DNA of 28,307 nucleotides. Origin: an uncultured Veillonella sp. (GTDB lineage: Bacteria; Bacillota; Negativicutes; Veillonellales; Veillonellaceae). Where the stretch lies: assembly GCA_915066865.1 (NCBI GenBank), contig CAJZEE010000017.1, positions 1-28,307 of the forward strand, given 5' to 3'. The position numbers and the translations under genes are program-made. The notes below the pieces were generated by a model. That model had not been told where the DNA came from and did not search any database. It saw nothing but the letters and a program-made list of their open reading frames with translations. This document shows positions 22,692 to 28,307 of the stretch, one piece after another. How positions within the stretch are numbered: position 1 is the stretch's first letter; each line of letters starts with the position of its first letter.

Positions 22692-22967
22692 ATGAATCCT
22701 ATCGTATGTTGTCAAGATCTACAAGTTCGACAAGAAGTTCACAAGCTTGGTGTATTGATTTTACTTTGGCGTAGACAATTGGGAATGACTCAATATCAAT
22801 TGGCAGATAAATCGGGTTTAGCCCAATCTTATATTAGTGACCTTGAAAGTGGTGCTGTAGATCCTCGGTGGTCTACAATTTATAGAGTCATATATGGACT
22901 TGGAGAAATGAACATACAAGATTTTTTGAATGGGCCGCAAACAATTAGAAACCTAAAGATTCATTAA
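22692..22967 (+). CDS. Xre-family HTH regulator
   Basis: 91 aa. The central helix-turn-helix of the Cro/C1 type is clear: LLWRRQLGMTQYQLADKSGL followed by AQSYISDLESGAVDPRWSTI. The N-terminus has a Cys-Cys pair (IVCCQDL) of unknown meaning. It probably binds operator DNA as a dimer; targets are unknown. Its last 23 bases overlap the end of the convergent LUD gene. The ribosome binding site (GAGG) is weak. Confidence 0.9.
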   Translation: MNPIVCCQDLQVRQEVHKLGVLILLWRRQLGMTQYQLADKSGLAQSYISDLESGAVDPRWSTIYRVIYGLGEMNIQDFLNGPQTIRNLKIH

Positions 22968-23622
22968 TGATGATGACTTCCATGGTTTGCATATTGCGCA
23001 TCTTTTTATAGTAAATGGTTAATGCATTGCATATACGATCCGGAGAACCACAGTCATAGCATTTTTCTTCTAATGTAGCACATGGATTGAGAGAGCTCTT
23101 TTTATTCTTTTTACTGTTGAGCGGAGCGGCTATATTGCGTGCGCGATAGATGGCGGAAGCTAAATCTGGCGTGATTTTGTTGATGCCTAGCACAAAAAAT
23201 ACCTCTTGAGAGCCGAATAAAGAGGCTGCAACACGATTGCCCGTACCATCAATATTGACCATTTCCCCCGTTTGAGCAAGAGCATTTACAGAGGTGAGAA
23301 ATACATCACGTCCCATGGTGCGCAATGCGGTGTCGCGGAAGCTTTCACCAGGAAGGGGACGTTGAATATCTGTTATATCATCGTTGACCTGGGCTAAGAC
23401 ATCATGAACCTTGAGCTCCAATAAGGTGTGAGAATCACCGATGGCTACACGTTTATTTTGAATACGACCTTTTAAATAGGAAATAGCTTCAGTACCTGTT
23501 TCGAAATAATGGACTACAAAATTATTGCGTTCCAAGGCTTTAATTGTTTTCTCTATGTCTATAGGTGTGTCATTGTATTTTGGATGTATAACAGCGTTGA
23601 TCGTTGTCTCTGTATTCGCCAT
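22945..23622 (-). CDS. LUD-domain protein (lactate utilisation LutC/YkgG-like)
   Basis: 225 aa. The LUD fold is shown by NNFVVHYFETGTEAISYL, KRVAIGDSHTLLEL, VFLTSVNALAQTGEMVNIDG and VFFVLGINKITPDL. A C-terminal cysteine cluster, CATLEEKCYDCGSPDRIC, could bind iron-sulfur or zinc. Stand-alone members of this type are common in anaerobes and have no proven reaction; partners LutA and LutB are not nearby. AGGAGG precedes ATG 23622. Confidence 0.88.
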   Translation of the reverse strand: MANTETTINAVIHPKYNDTPIDIEKTIKALERNNFVVHYFETGTEAISYLKGRIQNKRVAIGDSHTLLELKVHDVLAQVNDDITDIQRPLPGESFRDTALRTMGRDVFLTSVNALAQTGEMVNIDGTGNRVAASLFGSQEVFFVLGINKITPDLASAIYRARNIAAPLNSKKNKKSSLNPCATLEEKCYDCGSPDRICNALTIYYKKMRNMQTMEVIIINESLGF

Positions 23623-23689
23623 AAGACCTCCTAAATGGGTGTATAAGGAATATAAATTGGCATTTGGCTATCCGTATTTTGTTTCTATT

Positions 23690-23719
23690 ATTGTAGCGTA
23701 TTATGTGTAAAGAGTTCAA
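23690..23719 (-). promoter_or_regulatory. Predicted LUD gene promoter
   Basis: On the minus strand TTGAAC (23719-23714), an 18-bp gap and TACAAT (23695-23690). Confidence 0.45.
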
Positions 23720-23786
23720 TTATTGGTATGTGGTTCATAGATAAACATTAATTGAAGTGCTGTATGTTAAAATTTAAAGTAAAACT

Positions 23787-23883
23787 TTAGGAATCTAATC
23801 CAATTTTATGCTTAAAATAATAAAAATTTGGAATGAAATCCAACTTTATGATAAAATTAATATAAAGTTGGAATGGAATCCAA
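23787..23883 (+). repeat. Three 40-bp-spaced palindromic repeats (iteron-like operators)
   Basis: Palindromic 17-mers lie at 23787-23803 (TTAGGAATCTAATCCAA), 23827-23843 (TTTGGAATGAAATCCAA) and 23867-23883 (GTTGGAATGGAATCCAA), starting exactly 40 bp apart. Linkers one and two are also alike (TTTTATGCTTAAAAT and CTTTATGATAAAAT). The core is TTGGAATnnAATCCAA with inverted TTGGA/TCCAA arms. A possible promoter, TTGGAA (23828-23833), 18 bp, TAAAAT (23852-23857), is built from the repeats. They directly precede the ATPase gene, so autoregulation is likely but unproven. Confidence 0.88.
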
Positions 23884-23967
23884 ATTTATTAGGTAAGTGA
23901 TATGATATCTGATATTACTAATACATGGGTTCCATCTATGAGAAGGTACATAGATGAGGAGGCCCTT

Positions 23968-25182
23968 ATGAAGTTAATTCAGCGCCAAGGATATCTAGAT
24001 TTTTTACGGCGTAATCGAGAGCGGCCTATTATTAAGGTCGTTTCAGGCATACGCCGTTGTGGTAAATCTACATTGTTTAGGTTGTTTAAAGATGAGTTAT
24101 TGGCAGATAATGTGAAGCCTGAACAGATTATTTCCATTAATTTTGAAGAATTGGAATACGAGCATTTGCGAGATTACCATGCGTTGTATCAATATATTTT
24201 AGAACGTATACAGCCTAATGAAACGAATTACATTTTTCTTGATGAAATTCAGCATGTAGATCAATTTCATCGTGTCGTAGATAGCTTGTTTGTAAAAGAG
24301 AACACAGATTTATATATTACGGGATCCAATGCATACTTTATGTCTTCTGATATCGCCACATTATTGACTGGACGATATGTGGAAATTCAGATGTTGCCAT
24401 TGTCCTTCAGTGAGTTTTACCATAGCAAGTATGAGGGTAATCAGTATTCTTTGATTCCTGCCTATGAGGCCTATCTTCGTGAAAGTTCCTTCCCTTATAC
24501 TCAGCAATTAGGGGGCGAAGACTTTGATATTCAAGAATATTTACGTGGATTATATAATACCTTGTTATTGCATGATGTTGTGGCTCGATTGAAAATTAAT
24601 GATGTCACAATTTTACAAGATATAGTGCGGTATATTATGGCGAATATTGGTAGTTTACTTTCACCAAATAAAATAGCCAACTCTCTTGTTAGTGCAGGTC
24701 GAAAAATCGATAATAAAACTGTAGAACGGTATTTACAAGGATTACAGGATAGCTTGTTGTTATATAAGGTAAATCGCTATGACGTACGAGGTAAAGAATT
24801 ACTACGTATCAATGCAAAGTATTATAGTGTTGATGTAACATTACGAAATTTGCTAGTTGGGAATGCGAGTCGTGATACAGGGCATATTCTAGAAAATATC
24901 GTTTTTCTAGAGCTCATTAGACGAGGATACACCGTATATGTAGGGCAACTTGCTAAGGGTGAAATAGATTTTGTAGCACAAAAAGGGGGAATTACCGAAT
25001 ATTATCAAGTTAGTGAGACCGTACTTGACTCTAATACTTTGAGCCGAGAACTAGCACCGCTTGAGGCGGTACAAGACCAATACTCTAAGTTTTTGCTCAC
25101 CTTAGATGAACTAAATAAAAATGCCAACTACGACGGAATTCAACAACGAAATGTTTTAGAATGGTTGTTAGAGAGTCGTTAA
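23968..25182 (+). CDS. AAA ATPase, DUF4143 (AAA_14) family
   Basis: 404 aa from ATG 23968, which has GAGGAGG upstream; a frame opening at 23902 adds 22 residues without a comparable site. Walker A is GIRRCGKST, Walker B is YIFLDEIQ, and the sensor segment is YITGSNAYFMSS. LTGRYVEIQMLPLSFSEF is the family's hallmark. The C-terminal DUF4143 part has LENIVFLELIRRGYTVYVG and GEIDFVAQ, a restriction-nuclease-like E-x-D fold that may be active or not. These proteins are widespread and often in many copies, and their role is unknown. The palindromic repeats precede it. Confidence 0.9.
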   Translation: MKLIQRQGYLDFLRRNRERPIIKVVSGIRRCGKSTLFRLFKDELLADNVKPEQIISINFEELEYEHLRDYHALYQYILERIQPNETNYIFLDEIQHVDQFHRVVDSLFVKENTDLYITGSNAYFMSSDIATLLTGRYVEIQMLPLSFSEFYHSKYEGNQYSLIPAYEAYLRESSFPYTQQLGGEDFDIQEYLRGLYNTLLLHDVVARLKINDVTILQDIVRYIMANIGSLLSPNKIANSLVSAGRKIDNKTVERYLQGLQDSLLLYKVNRYDVRGKELLRINAKYYSVDVTLRNLLVGNASRDTGHILENIVFLELIRRGYTVYVGQLAKGEIDFVAQKGGITEYYQVSETVLDSNTLSRELAPLEAVQDQYSKFLLTLDELNKNANYDGIQQRNVLEWLLESR

Positions 25183-25193
25183 CTTGCTATAAT
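25165..25193 (+). promoter_or_regulatory. pta promoter inside the end of the ATPase gene
   Basis: TTGTTA (25165-25170), a 17-bp gap and perfect TATAAT (25188-25193). The -35 lies within the last codons of the ATPase gene, so pta has its own promoter. Confidence 0.7.
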
Positions 25194-25239
25194 AATAGTA
25201 TTGATATGGCGTAAAGCCAATGTTAAGGAGGCAAAAATC

Positions 25240-26238
25240 GTGGATTTAATTCAAAAATTAAAAGACCAAGTAAAACCATTAGGTAAAAAAATCGTGTTGC
25301 CAGAATACAAAGATGAACGCGTATTGAAAGCAACTGAAATTATTTTGAAAGAAGGTTTCGTAACACCTGTACTCGTTGGTAGCCCTGCTGAAATCGCTGA
25401 AGCTGCTAAAGCTGTTGGTGTATCCATTGAAGGTGCTGAAATCATCGATCCTGCTAACTACAATCGTTACCAAGAAATGGTTGATACATTCGTAGAATTG
25501 CGCGCTAAAAAAGGTATGACTCCTGAAAAGGCTGATGCAACTATGAAAGGTGATTGCTTGTTCTTCGGTGCTATGCTTGTTCGTCTTGGTGTAGTAGACG
25601 GCATGGTTGCTGGCTCTGCTTGCCCAACTGCAAACGTATTGCGCGCTGCATTACAAGTTGTAGGTACTAAACCAGGTCTTAAAACTGTATCTTCTTCCAT
25701 GTTCATGTTCACAAGCAAAAAAGAATATGGCGACGACGGTATGCTTGTATTCTCCGATTGCGGCGTATTGCCTAACCCAACTAGCGAACAATTGGCTGAT
25801 ATTGCAGAATCCACTGTAGAAAAAGCTCGCAAAGTTGTTGGCATGGTTGATCCTCGCGTATCCATGTTGTCCTTCTCCACAAAAGGTTCTGCTTCCACTC
25901 CTGAAGTAGATAAAGTGGTTGAAGCTGTTAACATCTTGAAAGAACGCAATGTTGACTTCAAATTCGACGGCGAATTACAATTGGACGCTTCCATCGTTCC
26001 TTCCGTAGCAGAAAAGAAAGCTCCTGGCTCCAATGTAGCTGGTAAAGCTAACATCTTGATCTTCCCTGATCTTCAAGCTGCTAACATCGGTTACAAATTG
26101 GTACAACGCTTCTCCGGCGCTGATGCTCTTGGCCCATTGATTCAAGGTTTGGCTAAACCAGTTCATGACCTTTCCCGTGGTTGCTCCGCTCAAGACGTTG
26201 TAGACGTTGCCGCTATCGCTGCTGTTGAAAGCATCTAA
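25240..26238 (+). CDS. pta: Phosphate acetyltransferase
   Basis: 332 aa. Interconverts acetyl-CoA plus phosphate with acetyl phosphate and CoA, the first step of acetate formation with ATP yield. The start is GTG 25240, since AAGGAGG lies 8 nt upstream and the protein then begins MDLIQKLKDQVKPLGKKIVL; an in-frame frame open from 25201 is not supported. Family marks include VLPEYKDERVLKATEIILKE, MVAGSACPTANVLRAALQVV, VFSDCGVLPNPTSEQLADIA and LSRGCSAQDVVDVAAI. Codon choice is biased toward a small set, as in a highly expressed gene. No acetate kinase gene is adjacent. Confidence 0.96.
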   Translation: MDLIQKLKDQVKPLGKKIVLPEYKDERVLKATEIILKEGFVTPVLVGSPAEIAEAAKAVGVSIEGAEIIDPANYNRYQEMVDTFVELRAKKGMTPEKADATMKGDCLFFGAMLVRLGVVDGMVAGSACPTANVLRAALQVVGTKPGLKTVSSSMFMFTSKKEYGDDGMLVFSDCGVLPNPTSEQLADIAESTVEKARKVVGMVDPRVSMLSFSTKGSASTPEVDKVVEAVNILKERNVDFKFDGELQLDASIVPSVAEKKAPGSNVAGKANILIFPDLQAANIGYKLVQRFSGADALGPLIQGLAKPVHDLSRGCSAQDVVDVAAIAAVESI

Positions 26239-26292
26239 TAGTTACTCACACAATTATATATAAACATATGTCGTACATGTTTTGATATGCTG

Positions 26293-26320
26293 AAAGCTGG
26301 CTCTATGGGGCCAGCTTTTT
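26293..26320 (+). terminator. Intrinsic terminator of pta
   Basis: AAAGCTGGC pairs with GCCAGCTTT around TCTATGGG, followed by TT. Confidence 0.9.
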
Positions 26321-26501
26321 GTATGTTCAATATATATCTATGTATTTTTATATTCATTACTTTATGTTATTTTCTACGGCATTACCATTGTTGTCATGTT
26401 ACTTTCAAATTCGTAGCCACTGCGACAGACAGAATCCATGGTTGGTCGTATAGTATAACTATAAGAAAATAGATCGGCGTAAACCATTGGAGGTGTATCT
26501 T

Positions 26502-27161
26502 ATGAGTTTTAGAACTATTAATAAATCCATGACCGTAGCTGATGCGGTTAAAGTAAATCCAGAGTTAATGGATGTATTAGCAAAAGATGGAATTGATTTT
26601 TGCTGTGGTGGCGGACATCCTTTAGCAGAGGCTATTGCAGAAAAAGGTAAAGATGTAGATGCATACATTGCTATGCTAAATGATGTACAAGTTGCCCAAA
26701 AATCTTCTCGTGCCGAGGTGCTTAGTTATTCTAAAGACCAATTGATTGATTACATTGTTCATACCTATCATAGAGAACAATTAAATATGATTGATGAAAT
26801 TGACCAAGGGTTGGCAAAACTGCTAAATGTACATTATGACCATCATGGTGAGGAATTGACAAAGATTTATCAAACCTTTTTGCAACTCAAATCCGCTCTT
26901 GTGCCTCATTTTCGGCATGAAGAACATGTAGACTTTCCTGAGTTTAAAGCGGGTAAACCCGTAGACTTTGATGAACTTCGGGCTGAACACGAAGCTGCAG
27001 GTGTACTTTTGGAATCCTTAAGTGCATTGACCAACCAGTACACAGCACCAGCAGATGGCTGTGCTACTTATGTGTATGTATTTAAGACCATGAAAGCCTT
27101 AGAAGAAGGCCTTCATGAACATATTTTCTTAGAAAACTCTGTTTTGTTTGACATGAAATAG
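26502..27161 (+). CDS. ric: RIC iron-sulfur cluster repair di-iron protein (ScdA/YtfE)
   Basis: 219 aa. Repairs iron-sulfur clusters damaged by nitric oxide or peroxide. The N-terminal DUF542 domain holds DFCCGGGHPLAEA (Cys34-Cys35). The C-terminal hemerythrin-like domain supplies di-iron ligands: YHREQLNMID, VHYDHHGEELTKIY, PHFRHEEHVDFPEF, EHEAAGVLL and LHEHIFLENSVLF. ATG 26502 has GGAGGTG upstream; an in-frame start at 26487 is less likely. It is not in an operon with pta, since a terminator intervenes. Confidence 0.95.
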   Translation: MSFRTINKSMTVADAVKVNPELMDVLAKDGIDFCCGGGHPLAEAIAEKGKDVDAYIAMLNDVQVAQKSSRAEVLSYSKDQLIDYIVHTYHREQLNMIDEIDQGLAKLLNVHYDHHGEELTKIYQTFLQLKSALVPHFRHEEHVDFPEFKAGKPVDFDELRAEHEAAGVLLESLSALTNQYTAPADGCATYVYVFKTMKALEEGLHEHIFLENSVLFDMK

Positions 27162-27185
27162 ATTATAATATTATCTGTATAATGA

Positions 27186-27213
27186 CAAGGAGCTATAGCA
27201 AAATGGCTCCTTG
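27186..27213. terminator. Hairpin after ric
   Basis: CAAGGAGC (27186-27193) pairs with GCTCCTTG (27206-27213). No good U-tract follows, so it may be an mRNA end-stabilising hairpin or a weak terminator before the next one. Confidence 0.55.
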
Positions 27214-27221
27214 TATGTAGT

Positions 27222-27256
27222 AAAGACACCAATCGAATGGTTGGTGTCTTTTGTTT
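27222..27256 (+). terminator. Intrinsic terminator of ric
   Basis: AAAGACACCAA (27222-27232) pairs with TTGGTGTCTTT (27241-27251), then TGTTTT. Confidence 0.88.
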
Positions 27257-27348
27257 TCTTGAGAATCATGAGTTTGTAGCTATAGTATGGGGGAAATACA
27301 TCATTTGCGTAAATTCATATAGAAGGTGTATGATTAAGTTAACTATAT

Positions 27349-27369
27349 TTGATTAATATCTTTAATCAA
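27349..27369. promoter_or_regulatory. Perfect 21-bp inverted repeat upstream of the last gene
   Basis: TTGATTAA-TATCT-TTAATCAA, 8-bp perfect arms with a 5-bp centre, about 70 bp before ATG 27438. It looks like a dimer operator. The arm spacing does not fit the CRP/FNR consensus. Confidence 0.55.
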
Positions 27370-27437
27370 TATATTGAGTAAATGCACTTGATATATACAG
27401 GTGTAGTTATGTTTGAAGTCGTGAAAAGGAGAGGGCT

Positions 27438-28232
27438 ATGATTTCTGTATTCGACACAAATCCTGTTGTTTTTGAAAGTACGGATCGTATATTAACGGTT
27501 AGTTACAATGGTGTACTCTGTAAAGATTCGAATGGACAAGTTATAACTGACATTGATTTTGATGATGTAAATGAGCTTCATCTTACAAGATATTTAAATT
27601 CAAATAGTAACTATTCGATTATATTTAGAGACCATAATTGGAAAAATATAGAAGGTCAAGATTTAGATACTGACCGTACAGATTATAATACTGGTCATAA
27701 TATTCGTGAAACCAAAGCAATCATTGCTGCTTTTGCTCGCCATAAATTGACAGCGGACTTCCCTGCGAATTTAGATACTCTTCAATTGCCACTAGATTAC
27801 TCCTATATGGGTAAACGAGAAATTACTATTAAAAACGGTGTTATTTCGAATGGTAAGGTAGATATTCCTATTAATGAAATTCGTCGCGTAGTGTGTGCAT
27901 CTAATGGTACAATTAGTAAACTATTAGTATATAAAGAAGAAAAACCTAGTTCTTTCTTTAAAAAGATTTTCGACAAATGTGATATGAAAATTACGTTGAA
28001 TGCCATTACGTTGCCTTTGTTGGAAGCTATCGTAACGCGCAATACAGGTCATGGTATCGATTTCACTCGTGGTAATGGCTTTGATCAAAAAGATTCCAAT
28101 TATATTATCATTCGCTATCTTGATTCTGGATTCTTCCTTGAAAAAGATGGTACAGCAACAACAGAATGGCAAAAAACTGCGGCGGAAACAACGGCAAAAT
28201 TTAATTATGATGTGAAAACATTATTAGTGTAA
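27438..28232 (+). CDS. Hypothetical protein
   Basis: 264 aa, soluble, family not recognised. The first half is beta-rich with N-rich loops (NELHLTRYLNSNSNYSIIF). The middle reads ITIKNGVISNGKVDIPINEI, typical of a PH-like or beta-sandwich region. Near 180 is SSFFKKIFDKCDMKITLNA. AAGGAGAGGG precedes ATG 27438. It is complete and ends 75 bp before the contig end. The upstream palindrome suggests specific regulation. Confidence 0.82.
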   Translation: MISVFDTNPVVFESTDRILTVSYNGVLCKDSNGQVITDIDFDDVNELHLTRYLNSNSNYSIIFRDHNWKNIEGQDLDTDRTDYNTGHNIRETKAIIAAFARHKLTADFPANLDTLQLPLDYSYMGKREITIKNGVISNGKVDIPINEIRRVVCASNGTISKLLVYKEEKPSSFFKKIFDKCDMKITLNAITLPLLEAIVTRNTGHGIDFTRGNGFDQKDSNYIIIRYLDSGFFLEKDGTATTEWQKTAAETTAKFNYDVKTLLV

Positions 28233-28252
28233 TAAAGATTTTTAATTTAAAT

Positions 28253-28307
28253 GGCTCTGTCACAACAAATGGTTGATTTTGACGAGAAATAGCGTATAAT
28301 AATAGTA
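28253..28307 (+). mobile_element. Possible insertion-sequence terminus at contig end
   Basis: GGCTCTGTCACAACAAATGG, then TTGATTTTGACGAGAAATAG, resembles the GGCTCT-type ends of ISL3-family elements as I recall them. An outward-reading promoter (TTGATT, 16 bp, TATAAT) follows. A contig stopping here fits a multi-copy element that broke the assembly. No transposase is present in the window. Confidence 0.35.

Noticed and set aside
25467..26054. 195-codon minus-strand frame opposite pta
   Set aside because: A shadow of the strongly codon-biased pta gene; no ribosome binding site and low-complexity Ser/Thr/Pro-rich product.
27349..27369. CRP/FNR site
   Set aside because: The TTGAT and ATCAA half-sites are 11 bp apart instead of 4.

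Overview
The window looks like a contig from a low-GC Firmicute, most likely a Veillonella-type member of the Negativicutes. This is inferred from gene content, AT-rich intergenic DNA and strong AGGAGG-type ribosome binding sites; no 16S or other marker gene is present. Both contig ends look like assembly breakpoints. The left end carries Illumina adapter sequence fused to a CRISPR repeat. The right end runs into what may be an insertion-sequence terminus.

Layout. (1) 46-5854: a type II-A CRISPR-Cas locus. The array has five near-identical repeats (the first truncated) and a degenerate sixth, followed by compact cas9, cas1, cas2 and a long divergent csn2. The CRISPR leader and tracrRNA are not in the window. 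(2) 5893-11633: nine same-strand genes for small acidic soluble proteins. Several match families seen as polymorphic-toxin immunity proteins (DUF2262, SUKH-like, DUF1877, DUF2695, possibly Imm26-like). No toxin lies nearby, so this looks like an orphan immunity or acquired interbacterial defence array. (3) 11771-13070: a flavodoxin-fold oxidoreductase and an ECF transporter S component. (4) 13075-13840: two tiny hydrophobic-peptide genes (23 and 33 aa), divergently oriented. Each faces a convergent promoter for an antisense RNA. In both loci the toxin mRNA and the facing RNA share 5' sequence blocks, and the toxin ribosome binding site can be sequestered in a hairpin. This is the architecture of Fst/par type I toxin-antitoxin systems, and it is the most interesting finding. 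(5) 13932-17047: yjdM, a secreted protein, pgpA (YutG type), a nicotinamidase-like hydrolase and a superoxide dismutase whose promoter carries a Fur-like box. (6) 17388-22212: a DUF1858/DUF438/hemerythrin/PAS protein, a MalY/PatB lyase and a GltA-type oxidoreductase with a structured leader. (7) 22692-25182: an Xre regulator tail-to-tail with a LUD protein, and a DUF4143 ATPase preceded by three 40-bp palindrome-bearing repeats. (8) 25240-28232: pta, ric and an unknown protein.

Themes. Defence and conflict genes (CRISPR, immunity array, paired type I toxin-antitoxin loci) fill the first half. The second half is mostly housekeeping metabolism with several oxygen, iron or nitric-oxide stress proteins (SOD, hemerythrin-PAS, RIC, flavin oxidoreductase), as expected for an anaerobe meeting oxygen. 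No rRNA or tRNA gene was seen.
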